A stretch of DNA of 64,000 bases from Nitzschia sp. DOCU1 (Eukaryota; Bacillariophyta; Bacillariophyceae; Bacillariales; Bacillariaceae), in contig OX595989.1 in the NCBI GenBank assembly GCA_951394045.1, positions 2,046,001 through 2,110,000 of the forward strand. Direction: 5' to 3'. Below are positions 1 to 10,962 of this stretch, in pieces; position 1 is the first letter of the stretch, and each line of letters begins with the position of its first letter. Below the pieces are notes generated by a model, which saw nothing but the letters and a program-made list of their open reading frames with translations, did no database searches and was not told the DNA's origin. The position numbers and the translations under genes were made by a program.

Positions 1-4
1 CAGT

Positions 5-3000
5 TTGGGGCGATCGGCTGCCCGAGAGCCTTGCGATACTGATTCTCAGCATTCTCCACCCGCGGCAATATCCGGCAGAGAGTCCACTCCAATCACGCCC
101 AAGACAGGAGAAGGCGCATCCGCTGGCAAGAAAGCCGACAATTTCTGCTTTGTTTCAGGGAGCATAACATCGCCCCTACCGCTACGCTTTAGAAGTGGGG
201 ATAGCACCTCGCAATCTGACGATTCCGGACCTGTACTTATCATTGATCCTCCGGCTTTCGATGGCGCTAATGAAGGGATGCCATCCGGCGACGTTGCTAT
301 TGGAAAAGGACGAAAATGTGCCACTCAAGTGATGGTTGGTCAAGATAACGTCTTCGTACCCACGACTCCCTCACGTTCAAAATTCGAATTTTTTAGTGGG
401 CCTCAAGCCGTGATCCCTCCTATTCCATCGGATGATATGCTACCGACTGAAGAGTACCATGAACTCATGCAACCTCCGCCAGCTTCTGATTTGCATTTGG
501 ATGCGCAATCCAGGAAGCTGGTGTCTAGATCACAGTCTAATCCACTTGACGTCAGTCCTCTTCGAGCCTGGAACGAGCTTGGCCGTAGACTCAGAGCTTG
601 GCAAGTTAGGGAAGGGCAGGACTTTTCTTGTGTCGAGGACGGCATGGTGGCTTCCCAATCGGAACCAATCGCAATGAGACCGACATCTAATGGCGGGAAA
701 TATAAAGTTCCTAAAGAAGACAGGAAGTTTGCAGGTGGAGAAGACCCACCGATTGGATCCGAACAAAGGTCTGCTGAACTCAATGCCATGAACTTCGTTC
801 CAAGTCTGGGGCAAGATTACAAAGACGAAAAGACTGGGCTCCCTTTTCGTATTTTTGCTGTAGTTAACGGCACCGACAATCTTATCTACCGATTCAAACT
901 TCACGTGAAAGCATCTTCTATCCCAAACGCTGGGTATGGGGCATTTCTAATGTTTCTGGGTGCACAGGAGCTTAAGCCTTCCAAGAAAAAGCGCAGAGAA
1001 GAGATTCGGGACAGGCGCCCGCCTAATGACAGTGGCAAATTGTTTGAGTCTCTCACTGTCCAACATGCAGAGGGATTCGGGATTAAGTTGACCTTAACGG
1101 GCGAGCATCTCAAGTCGTGGTACAATTCGTACTATACTCTCCCGAAGCTTGAAGCAGCTGTGCCTGATGACAGGATATCGACACCCAAAGCCCCGACCCG
1201 CAAGTTTGGTGTAAATTTATCTGATCCAGATCTTGCCTTCGATGCCGATGAGCTCGAAGGCCTTCGCAACCCACAGCAGCGCATCGGTCACTACGGTCTG
1301 TTTACTGAAGAAGACTACGTTGATGCGCCGAAGAGGACGTTTTCATCTCTTCATGCAGGAAATGGCTATATCGATATTGGAAGATATGGGCCGTTTCGAA
1401 AGGAAGGTGAGTAAATATGATTGATGCTGGTCGCTTGCAATATTCAACTCCAGAGGCGCTGGTTCTCACATTTAGTGTGGCAGATCGGAAGTTTGATTTC
1501 AATAATCAAGCAAAGTCCTTTCTTTTTGGATTCGAGCCAAACGTGTGGAGTTTCGGTGTTCCCGAATCAATGTTTGGCCAAGGACAAGTGATAGACATCA
1601 CCTGTGATATTACCGGAGAACCGCATGAGATCGCGCGTTCGTTTCTCCCGATGTACGTGAATGAGGTGGGACATCTCCCCAAAAACAGGAAAACCATCTT
1701 TGCGTTCGATGAAGACGATAGGGTTATCAAGTACTACTTGAGAATTGAGGAGCCCATGAAAAAGGGCGACGAAATTGAACTTTTGACAGACTACGACGCC
1801 CCCTACGAAAATTGCAGAGAGAGAAAAGGCTACGGCAAGAAAAATATTCGCGAGGGCATTCGGGGGGATGATCACTTTCCTACTTTCCTGAGAAGGAATT
1901 TCATCGAGCGTAGTGACTTGACGCTTGACATCAAAGAGGCGGAAGTCACGTGGTTCTACGTACTTGTCGAATTCTGTTCCGAGAAAATCGGGCGAAAACT
2001 GCACTCAATAGCAGACGACTTCCTAGCTTGGCGACCAACTGGAGAAAACCCCCCTTTCAGTCCTCTAACATCTAGGCAGCTCGTTGCCATTCGGCGATTG
2101 GAGTGGTTGACTACGTCAATGAATGAACGTTGTCGCCAACTGCAACAATCGCCGCCAACAAGTGCTTGCGTGGCAATGCTCAACCAATGCGATAACTACA
2201 TCTCTGATATGAAATGGGGGAAATGGTCAGACCTTTTTTCTTTGCTTGACAAATACCCAAAAATAGTCGACCGGGACCAGAAAAGCTTACGGGACGAGCT
2301 CGATCGTGAAGCGGTCGAGGAGATTTGTTTCCAAGTCATGGAGAAGCTCGCAATGCCGTTGGACGAATCAAGGTGGTGCCCCGTTGCAGTGGAATTGATC
2401 GAGACTTTGTCCAAGGCAACAGCCAGAACGTTGTGGCAGAATCATGATCATACTTCCTTGGGGCAAATTTTCATCGAAGAGGCAGAGAAGGCTGCCTTAG
2501 AGATCAAGAAGGCTGCCTCAGAGATCCAGAACCCGGCAAGGCTCGCTCGACTGGTGTTTGGTGGAGATTTCAAAGACCCGTTTATGTGCCCTGAAGAGTC
2601 TTGTGTTCAACCGGCTGCTAAGAAGACTGGGCAATCAAGCAAACTCATAGTCGTCAGAACCGAGGATGGTCCGAGCTCGAAGGGTACTCTCGTGGGGCGT
2701 CCGAAGGCGGCCGACAATGTTTCGGGGAACATCGAAGGCATTCAAACCGAATGGTATATTGCGCGTCAAGTCTACTTTGTCGCTGCCGTCCTTTCGAAAG
2801 TGGCTCTAGCAGAAGATCCGTTGTTCCAAGACAGGCTGCGTTCCTGTCTTGAAATTAGCCCCGAAGTTGGAGACACTGCCCTCGCACAACCGATCTCCCC
2901 GGAGAGCGTGCAAGCCTCCAAGCCAAAAAAGAAGGGTCGAGTAAAGAGCGAATGTGCAAAACCAAACAAACGGCCCGATGGAGAGCGAGAATCAGTGAAC

Positions 3001-3421
3001 GTCCCCCTGTTTTGGCATCTTGTGTGGCCATGTTTGAAAGATGAATGCGGCTGGACTCTCGTGCGTGGTAATCGACCAAATGATTTCTATGCCCTTCCAC
3101 CGGGTGTGGTCAGAGGTGGGGGCTTCCAAAACCGAGTCGACTTTTTTGACTCGACGCCCCTGGGTAAGTACATCGACACATTCTGTGAAGCAATATGGCT
3201 ACTCTCTGACTCAAGCGTTGTCGTTCATAGTTTTTAATTTTCTGAAGACCAGCCCCACGTGGAAAGACGAGCCAGCAATTCTTAGGTGTTTGGAAGAATA
3301 TTACGGCTGCAAGAATTTGTACGAGGAGATAAAGGGGACTAAAAAGATCCCCAAGTTCCCCGATAAAGCAGCGAGATGCAGTTGGCTCCAGGACGAGGTG
3401 AAGAGAAGAAAGAAAGAATAG
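5..3421 (+). CDS. SET-domain-like protein (5' end open at window edge)
   Basis: Proposed exons are <5-1406, 1484-3163 and 3231-3421, about 1,090 residues in this window. The reading frame is open to the window edge with no ATG, so the true start probably lies upstream. Introns 1407-1483 (GTGAGT...GGCAG) and 3164-3230 (GTAAGT...CATAG) keep phase. The first joins 'YGPFRKE' to 'DRKFDF'. Near residues 303-316 the sequence reads SSIPNAGYGAF, which resembles the start of a SET methyltransferase fold (GxG). Near residues 560-575 GDEIELLTDY followed by YENCRERKGYG resembles the SET C-terminus. The two halves are about 250 residues apart, more than in a plain SET domain. The first 290 residues are Ser/Pro-rich and low in complexity. 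A clear NHS/C catalytic motif was not found, so methyltransferase activity is unproven. The C-terminal exon is charged and helical-looking. Confidence 0.6.
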
Positions 3422-3651
3422 TTTAACATTGAGTGGTCTTCTTGTGTGGTGTGCAGTTGCCAAGCAAAGAATTATTCCGTATTGCGAATCCCTACCCTAC
3501 TCGGAACGAGGGGAAGGTTCCGATAGCCGAAGACACACAGTCTGGGAGTAGATAATCATTGTGGGTAGTTCTCTATTCTATTATTGTTGTACCCCCAAAG
3601 ACGGCCATCAGTAGCGGCGACTTTGGCGCTACTGCGACCAGACTATTCCCT

Positions 3652-4152
3652 TCATTGATTCAAAGCATTCAATGCCGAGTGACGTTCGATCCAGGTCCCC
3701 TTTGGTAGCCAGTCATCTAGTAGTTCCAATGCAGCAGATTTAGCCCCAACCGGCGGAACTATGCAAATTGAAGCCAGCTTATCGCCACTGCCATCGAGAA
3801 CATGGAAGGGTGGGGTCACTTGAATCGTTGTACTTTGGCGGATACTGGATAGCCGATCAAGCATGCATTTTGTGAGCCCACTACTTTCATCACTCAGAGG
3901 CCAGGTCACCATGAAATTCGTCGTGTCGCTTTCTGTCACGTAGTCCTTGAACGGGTTGATACTAGTCGGTCTCCACAATTCTGCTCTGCCAACGTCTCGC
4001 CCTTCGCTACTGCAAGCAATTCTCAAGAAAGAAGGTTCGGAACTAGCGATGCTGATGTTCGATCTGGCCCCGAAAGAAACAGATCCCATCCGTGACGCTT
4101 GCACTTTGGCGCTTTGGAAAGTGGCCCTGGCGACTGCCCGATGTGCTGTCAT
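3652..4152 (-). CDS. Hypothetical protein, 166 aa
   Basis: A complete ORF with ATG at 4152 and TGA at 3652. I do not recognise the family. The N-terminal 30 residues are rich in Ala, Arg and Ser and low in acidic residues, as in a mitochondrial or plastid leader. The middle (about residues 75-135) has alternating hydrophobic segments and could be a small alpha/beta domain. There is no zinc motif, no membrane segment and no visible repeat. The gene ends about 230 bp from the convergent SET-like gene. It could be real or a chance ORF; the balanced composition argues mildly for real. Confidence 0.4.
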   Translation of the reverse strand: MTAHRAVARATFQSAKVQASRMGSVSFGARSNISIASSEPSFLRIACSSEGRDVGRAELWRPTSINPFKDYVTESDTTNFMVTWPLSDESSGLTKCMLDRLSSIRQSTTIQVTPPFHVLDGSGDKLASICIVPPVGAKSAALELLDDWLPKGTWIERHSALNALNQ

Positions 4153-4536
4153 CTCTTCAGTTTGTGTATGTTTGTCCTAAAATGTCTCTAGTCTATATTA
4201 TGAACACCATCGTGGCCTTGACTTTAGACAAGTGTCATGATTGTGTCATACTTGCTTGATCGTTGCGAAGGACCAAATCAATCGAAGAAGGTTCATGTCA
4301 ACTTTTTGAAGCGGAGTATCACTGTTGCGGGGTTGGTAAGCCAACTCAGGCAACATTACTCTAATTACTCAAAGTAGTCAAACTCCTTGGGCGCGCGCGG
4401 GCACAGCCCCCCCCAAAAAAATATATCACACAGAGAAAAACTGGACAGATCCCCTCTGCTACCTACGATACCGTTGGTGTTGTTCACTATAATATCATAT
4501 TAGAAGAATCTGTGTAAGGCATCTTATTCCGCCGCA
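4153..4536. other. Intergenic, no gene seen
   Basis: A 384-bp stretch between the 5' end of the 166-aa ORF and the 3' end of the DJ-1 gene. It holds an alternating GC run near 4389-4400 followed by a C8 tract and an A7 tract (about 4408-4422). I see no gene in it. Confidence 0.5.
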
Positions 4537-5397
4537 CTATACCAACATTTCCTTTTCAATTTTATCGCGGACTTCTTTCCCGAACAACTGTTCACCTAGC
4601 TCAAGCGCGAACTCTATGGCTGTTCCTGGACCCTTCGAAGTAGTCAAGTGTCCGGTGACAGATACAGCATCGTCGGTCGGGTTTGTCAGCTTTGCGCGAA
4701 AATGAGGTGCCGGATAGCAAGTTGCGCCATCCCCAAGTAGCAGCCCTTGATCCGCCAAAACCACCGCTGGGGCGGCGCAAATTGCTGCGTACATTTTCCT
4801 GCTTGCACTTTGCTTCGCTAGAATTTCAGACAGCGCTTTTGACTCGCGAAGGTGTGTCGCCCCTAGAATTTCCAATTGTTAGTGAAGACCTCAGTTTTCT
4901 GCAAGAAATTAGCTTCACGAGGAGTCTTACCTGGCATTCCACCTGGAAGGGCTACTAGGTCCCATTCTTGGTTCAGAGCGTCCTCGATGGACATATCTGC
5001 CTCAATCTGCGAAAAAAAGGACGTCGTATATGTGAGAAGTTCCAGTTGTAGATATTCCGCGAGGAGTTTACCCGCAGCCTTCCGTCGTGGAGACTTCCTT
5101 GACCGTCACTGGGTTTTCTGAACAGGTGGCACCTACCTTGATGCCCCGGCTCATCTTGCATGTCAATTGATTTTCCATGACGGAAGCAACTACCACCTCT
5201 GCACCACATCGAGTCAAGGTATCAGTAATACAGGTGGTTTCAATTTCCTCGCTTCCGTCAGCGATTGGTACGAGAACTCGCTTGGTCATGTGGAGAAATG
5301 TCGACGAGGAATATTGACGAGAGGCAGACAATGGCGTGAAGGATTGGACTACTCGTGCAGGCGAGAGGGCAAGTAAGGCAGTAAGCACTCGTGCCAT
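4537..5397 (-). CDS. DJ-1/PfpI-family protein, probably plastid-targeted
   Basis: Exons on the minus strand are 5397-5137, 5006-4931 and 4862-4537, with introns of 130 and 68 bp (GTAGGT...CGCAG and GTAAGAC...TCTAG). The product is 220 aa. The DJ-1 core begins near residue 38 (KRVLVPIADGSEEIE) and continues through SRGIKIEADMSIED, VALPGGMPGA and the nucleophile elbow AAICAAP. The elbow cysteine is about residue 141. The end is SKGPGTAIEFALELGEQLFG, a strong match to DJ-1/ThiJ. The acid in PIADGSEEIE matches the conserved Glu that lowers the cysteine pKa in DJ-1. The first 37 residues form a hydrophobic leader ending VQS|FTPL, like the diatom plastid cleavage motif with Phe at +1. DJ-1 proteins are redox-stress proteins proposed to act as glyoxalases or deglycases; the exact activity here is unknown. 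Confidence 0.88.
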
Positions 5398-5572
5398 CGG
5401 TTTGTCCTCGTAAGTAAAACTAGATCAATGCTTTGTGCCTTTCGTTCTTGGGATTTGCACAAACAACAATGGGGAAGATCTTTAGATATTTCTTTTTACC
5501 GCCGCCATTGGTTGTTGCTTTTTGTCGACCGAGACGACCTCTTTTTCTGCGAACCATGCTCGCGCTCCATGC
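5398..5572. promoter_or_regulatory. Upstream region of DJ-1 gene
   Basis: A non-coding 175-bp stretch directly upstream of the DJ-1 start codon (minus strand), ending at the palindrome at 5573. It must contain the DJ-1 promoter or 5' UTR unless transcription starts inside the palindrome. No clear core-promoter element was identified. Confidence 0.3.
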
Positions 5573-5737
5573 CATAAGCTCTTCCGCGCAGACGCGAGGC
5601 CTCATTTCCAAAAATCGGGCGCATTCACGATAACTCGTGTTGTACGCAAAAATAAAAGTACACTCGGATAACACGAGTTATCGCGCGGCGCACGGTTTTT
5701 GGAAATGAGGCCTCGCCTTTGCGCGGAAGAGCTTATG
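5573..5737. repeat. 165-bp imperfect palindrome (long hairpin)
   Basis: The left arm (about 5573-5641) and right arm (about 5670-5737) are inverted copies with only scattered mismatches. Matching blocks include CATAAGCTCTTCCGCGCA, GAGGCCTCATTTCCAAAAA and CGATAACTCGTGTT, each found reverse-complemented in the other arm. The 28-nt loop contains a further short pair (TGTAC/GTACA). Read as RNA it would fold into one long hairpin. Short ORFs across it are explained by the palindrome. It may be a MITE-like element, a structured RNA or a cruciform-forming regulatory site. I saw no target-site duplication. Confidence 0.8.
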
Positions 5738-6315
5738 CTTCAGGTCGCATTAGTCGGTCACCTGATTTGGTTCGTCCCTGCGCGCGCGTGCCCAAAAGGC
5801 GGCGCGGGTTTTGTGGGTGCAGATGGAAACACCATTATGCAGTCGATTGTTGTCCACTCACTTTCTTGGAACATCATCAACAACCATCTTCGTCCGACAA
5901 ATTATCGATCGATAGGCAGTCGTACGAGAAGGCTAGTTGCTCACCAGAAGTCGAGGCCTTGATTGCATATAAGTCGAGCGGAGTGGTTGAAGGAGGATTG
6001 ATCAGGTCAGCATTTTTCGCGGAGTGTCTTTGTAGCATCAACCATTGCTGGAGAAAGATTATATTACCAAACACGCCGACACCTGCAGCAATGGGTTTTG
6101 GGGTCCGAATGTGGTGGTCGAGGGCAAAAGGTCCTTTATCAGCCTCGTTTCATTCGCGGCTCCACGTCCTTGCGTATGACGAACACGGTGTTTTGATAGG
6201 AAGAGTATGACTCCCCATGTCGCCCCTAGAGATGCCGATGCGCCAATATTTCAATTCGCTTACTATATATTTTACTCACACTCTTAATCTACGTTCATTC
6301 CCAGTCCAAATAATC
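5738..6315. other. Intergenic, no supported gene
   Basis: Between the palindrome and the 3' end of copine 1. An open frame at 5719-6210 begins inside the palindrome arm and has no recognisable domain or gene-like composition. It is left out as a probable chance ORF. Confidence 0.4.
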
Positions 6316-8512
6316 CTATCGGCCTGCATTGAATCCGTCAACGAAGTCGTCTCCGCCACTACTGATGACAATCTCCTCTTCTCCGATATCAAGAGTCAAG
6401 TCGATTTCTCCTTCCTCGTCTACTGAAATGCTGCTATCGCCTCGTTGAAGCGGCGGGTTTGGAGGAATGCCCCTGCTCTGAAAATAGCCTGTGAGCTGGG
6501 CGGGAATCTCATCGAGTGTCTCTGACGTAAGGGCCTGGCTGTTATGTTTGTGTTTGTTGAACTCCACAAATTGTGCGATGTCCCTTTTTCCCGGTCCGCT
6601 GCAGTCGTCCAAAAATCTCATGCTGCTGAAGTCGGCATCCCCAACTCCCACGATGACAACCGACAATGGTGCGTTGCTAACCTCTTCGAGGCATCTTGCG
6701 GTGGCTTGGACGTCTGAAACGGCACCGTCTGTTACAATGAGAAGAATTGTGTAGCACTGCTTTCCGTTCCTCATGGCATTTTGTTGGGCGCTCTCTGCAC
6801 GAGCGGCAGCGGTTCGAATGACGTCGGTGAAAACAGTGGGAGCAGACATGGTCAGGCCTGAGCTGAAAACGCCCCTGTAGGCTTTCAAAACTCCATCGAC
6901 GCCATGGTGCTCCGCAGCACCACCACACTGGAATGCGTGCTGGACGACGCCACTGTACTTTGCACCGAAGCCGAAAACCGGGAATCTTTGATCCGAGTCG
7001 TATTTTGCTAGAATGCTAACAATAGCCGCGATCGCCTTTTCATAGTCATTCCTGCCCGACGGATCCAGGTAATGAAGAGTGCCAGGCTTTCTTGGATCAC
7101 CATTGGACCCAGTATAATCGATGGCAACAACCACGTTGAGCTCTGCGCCACCAAGAATGTAATCGAGGAAGTTGGCGCCGATCTTCGGCGCTCCTGATCC
7201 AATCGCGCCCTTAGGGACGTACGTGGCAGGAGCGGGCACTGGGACAGGTGCTGATACAGAGACGGCCCCCATTCGGTCGGTAACGGTATCCATACCGCTA
7301 ACGTCCGCTTTGAGCACGTGGATTATCCCTGATTCTTTTCCCTTTTGCTTTAGTTTGAGCACCTCGTTTCGTTGTGATGCGGCAATCAATGCATTCACCG
7401 TGGTCTGAAAATCTCCCATCGGTTTGTGCTTGCCAGACGATTCATGATCAAAGACGGCAAATTGAAGTGGTAAATCGAGGTCGCCTCCGCACAATATAGC
7501 TAGATCTATCGCGGCTTCTTTCCACTCCGGGTTCAGATTGTTGTGAATATCTTCTGATCGATAAACATTATCCCATGACTGGCCACCAGCAGCATCCACT
7601 TTCCTTGACAACTCGAAAAATGGATCCGATTTGCTAAATTTTGCAATCAAAGCCAGAGAAGAAGGACAGTTTGGTGACAATGCGAGGTTCGGTATCGGGT
7701 TAGGGTTGCAAAATCATGTCAATCGCAACTGCGGGAACCACCTACCTGAAAAGTCCTTCAACATTCTTCAAATTTTCACCCTTCATTTTCAGTCGCAGAA
7801 CGCCAGAGCCCTCACTCTTTCTCGCTTGCACGTAGAGACTATGGAAGGATAAGTGCCATTCGTGAGCGACCGAGCCTTTCTCCTCCCGTGTCCCATCCAG
7901 GGAAACTACTTACGTTCCTCCACCTCTAAGTTTCTTTCCTTTCGTGCTTCCTCGCGCGGCAAGAAGCTCGGCAATATCAAAAACAGCGCTTCCCATAGAT
8001 TTGTTGTCTCCTTTACGGACCTGCGTGGTACAGTGTATTGTTGGGCATTAGTCGATATTGAGAATTGATGCAATTTCATATTGCGCACGCAGCGCTTGTC
8101 TTACCTCATCGAAGACACTAAACGCAACTTTAGTGGTTGATCCCAGTTCATAATTAATCACAAAAACTTTGACCCAGTTTGGGTTCAGATTGTTCTTGAT
8201 AACTTCGCTTTTTCCTGTAGGACAAAAGTAGTCTGGTCATGAGGACCAAGTGGTCCGAAAGACAATCTCAGCGCCGATGAGTCCTCTTACCTATTACATA
8301 AGCTTTGGCGCCAGGATCGGTGGCAATTTTCGTAGCAATGACAAAAGGGTCACTAAAGAGAAATGAGAGAGAGAAGCACGCCCCTTGGTGAGATCTGACC
8401 CACGGCGGCGTCGGTCGAACCGCACAGAATACTGAACGACTCACCTGGTGCCTTTGAATGCCCCAGCAACATTCTTGAGCTTGGCGGCGTGCACAGATAG
8501 TTCGATCTTCAT
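6316..8512 (-). CDS. Copine-like protein 1 (C2-C2-vWA)
   Basis: Six exons on the minus strand: 8512-8445, 8352-8291, 8214-8105, 8020-7914, 7838-7746 and 7633-6316. All have GT-AG introns and consistent phase, giving 585 aa. C2A begins with ELSVHAAKLKNVAGAFKGTSDPF and continues through NNLNPNWVKVFVINYELG and VFDEVRKGDNKSMGSAVFD. C2B starts at KSDPFFELSRK (about residue 147). The copine vWA domain is about residues 310-535, with the MIDAS-like DYTGSNGDPRKPGTLHY. Copines bind phospholipid in a Ca2+-dependent manner through C2 domains and use vWA for protein contacts. The length is normal for the family (550-600). The frame is intact, unlike the two neighbouring paralogs. It is divergent from copine 2, and the shared upstream region is now filled with transposons. 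Confidence 0.92.
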
Positions 8513-8926
8513 CAGGTATGTTTTTCCTTTTTATTTTTTATGTGATTCAGACCGGGCTAAGCAAGTGGCGTTTGACGATGCTATTCGGAAGAAGTGAATG
8601 AATACCTGTTTTGCCTTGGCTCTTTGACGCGTTCGGTCCGTTGCGAAAGACGATCTTCTGCCGTGCGGTCTTGCTTGGTAAAATCTTTTCGCGATTACCT
8701 CCTCCCTGTGATTATTGGGGGCGTACAGTACAGAACTGCGCGTGCGTGCCAAGTGTACCGAAATAGACTTCTTTGACCTCTCCCCCAAATGAAGCCATCC
8801 TTCTTTTTCCTCGTCAAAAGCCCGTTGGTCCAGTCCCGATTTTTATTCGTGGATCGCGTCCCACGAAGGTTTTAGTCGCTAGCCAGCGTCGTCCAGACGT
8901 CCGCGAAGATCTTGAATGAAATGAAT
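8513..8926. promoter_or_regulatory. Upstream region of copine 1
   Basis: About 415 bp between the copine 1 start codon and the edge of the mobile block. It begins with a T-rich tract (about 8521-8540 on the plus strand). No coding feature was seen. It is presumably what remains of the promoter region once shared with copine 2. Confidence 0.4.
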
Positions 8927-8931
8927 GAATC
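8927..8931. repeat. Possible target-site duplication (left), GAATC
   Basis: GAATC here immediately precedes TAGCGG of copy A. The same five bases follow CCGCTA at 20325-20329. They may be the duplication made when the composite A-B unit inserted. The 'TC' also occurs at the inner B end and may instead belong to the element, so the call is tentative. Confidence 0.4.
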
Positions 8932-9127
8932 TAGCGGTGCCAAATTGCGCGTAAACGTCTCGCGTCCGGGATTAACATTTGAATCATGAATAATTGCACT
9001 CAAATTAGTCAAACTTGGAATCATTTTTTGGGCGCGATGATGTTTTCGCTCGATGCTATCACGGAAACGAAATATCGGTCCGACCATGGACACCATTCTA
9101 TAGATCATTACTTCATCCAAACATTGT

Positions 9128-9200
9128 ATCTCAGATCTCTTTTTTGCACAGAGCTTTGAATACTATTGATAGAGGCTTATGCAAAAAAGAGATCTGAGAT
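9128..9200. repeat. Perfect 21-bp inverted repeat (subterminal hairpin) in copy A
   Basis: The left arm 9128-9148 and right arm 9180-9200 are exact reverse complements, each containing AGATCTC next to a T6/A6 run, around a 31-nt loop. It lies about 200 bp inside the element end, just before the putative start codon at 9220. Copy B carries the same structure at 20055-20128. It could bind transposase or act on the transcript. Confidence 0.85.
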
Positions 9201-10475
9201 ATTCATTTTTGAGAAAGATATGGTGACATTCGAACAATGCGGCATGTTGTGCGCCACCGTCGGTCGGCTGCCAAAATTCAATGGAGTATGGATGCCACCA
9301 GAGGCACTATGCAACGTCATATTGACAGAACATCTAATTCAATGTTCCGAAATGACAGTTTGCAAGGCTTTGAATCGAATTGTTGAAGATGGAGGTGGTG
9401 TATTCCGTGACCACGACAATGGCTTTGTATACATTGCGCGTGCACAACATCACATTTCGAAACCTGGCAAGACAACGAATCAGAAAATGTATTTCTATTT
9501 TATATCAACTAGTTGTGATCCCAATCATCAAACGAAGAACGATGGTGCATGGCAGCAAAGGTATGACCATGCCATGGCTCTGTCCGTGTCGCACAAAAAG
9601 CATCGCAAGCGGCCGGCAAATGTCTATGACAATGTCATCTTTGAAGATGCCATGCTCAGCCTTGACAAGCTAGCAAAGCGAAAAAGGTTGATTGTTGATG
9701 GTCCTTGTTGTTCAGTGAACACACCACAAGATGCATTCGATATATTTGTCGACTTGTGGCATACTCGGTATGGTGCCAACTCGCAGCCACCATTCAAACT
9801 TCTGCTACGATACTTTGAAGCCAACAACGAAGCACAAGAAGTGAGTGAAAGCGAAGGCAACAACAGTGACGATGACAGCAATATACTTTGCTCTTATATC
9901 CATGTTGACGACATCACCCTCCCGTGTGGACATACTGTCTGCCATGTCCCAAATACGTACACCGTTGTTGCCAAAAGCGCTCTCGCAAAATACAAAAAGT
10001 CGCACAACGCTCTGGACCACCTACGGCAGTTTTCAAAAAACAAGAAAGCATGTGAGACATACGAGTCAAGGATGATAATTGGAGCAATGGTGGCTGCCCA
10101 TCCAACCGTCTCACCGGAAAACATCCACAGGTTTCTGGCTGTCGGTCGCATGTCACTGTTCAAAACCTTGAAGCTCCATCTAGGTCCCGATCTCTATGAC
10201 ACGGACTGGTTGATTGCTACCACACCAAAGCATGCTGACATTATGAACATGCTGAGGGATTTTGCAGTTGTGCAAGCGACTCTAATTTCCGAAGAAATGA
10301 AGCTGGCTCAAACGGTGTATGTCCAAGAAGATGGTGCCCCTGGTGGAGAGTCCACCGTTTCTGTCAACTTCTTCTGTGAAGATGACAAAAGTGGAGGGCC
10401 CTTCGGGACTGTGCACAATCGTTTCCTAGGTTTATCAAAAACTGGCAAAACGTCAAGTGAGATTGCATTTGGAAT

Positions 10476-10932
10476 TGCACTACGCTGAAAGTACGATGAA
10501 AAAGTTGTAGTGGAAATAATTGTGAGATCTAAGTTATCGCTGATTCTATCGCTCCTAGACCACCAGGGTCTTTCCTCAACGCATCCTACATGCGTTGGAT
10601 ACAACTCCCACCGATCTAGCTTCTCGAATCTCTTCAAGGTCCATAGCTAGATACCGTTGGAAGTTCTATTCCAGTAGTAGACGTCGACGGCTCGCCGCGC
10701 TCGCCGTTGTCGTCGTCATTGCTCGTCAGCCGCGCCGGCCTTGCCCGTCCGTCCGTGCGTCCACAGACGTTCGACCAAGTCGACGTCGGCCAGGTATGTA
10801 TCTGAGGTATGTTGGTACTACACGTAGGCCATTGTGTGTACTCATCGTTCGAACATTCTAACATTCCAGTGTTACAACATTCTAACGTTCTAACTACTTG
10901 TTAGATCTAGAGGGGTATTCTAGTGTACTGCA
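10476..10932 (-). repeat. 3' LTR of the gypsy element
   Basis: Its 457 bp match the other LTR at 15623-16079 wherever I compared them. Short ORFs inside occur identically in both LTRs and are not genes. The promoter-proximal part (high coordinates) carries repeated GTTAGAAYGTT-type motifs. The internal base run next to it reads ATGGGGGCGCA on the minus strand, a plausible polypurine tract. Confidence 0.93.
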
Positions 10933-10962
10933 TGCGCCCCCATGACAAGGGCTTCTAAGAGC

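Noticed and set aside
1407..1453. Shorter alternative first intron in the SET-like gene (47 bp)
   Set aside because: Phase is also kept, but the 77-bp version has a more typical length and acceptor context and gives a more natural KEDRKFDF junction.
5719..6210. 163-aa ORF next to the palindrome
   Set aside because: It starts inside the palindrome arm, has no domain and odd composition.
8101..8220. A suspected frameshift in copine 1 exon 3
   Set aside because: On recount the run reads one codon set through VFVINYELG and the frame is intact; the error was in my first reading of the line.
10595..10864. 88-aa and 76-aa ORFs inside the LTRs
   Set aside because: Both occur identically in the two LTRs on opposite strands and carry no domain; they are LTR sequence, not genes.
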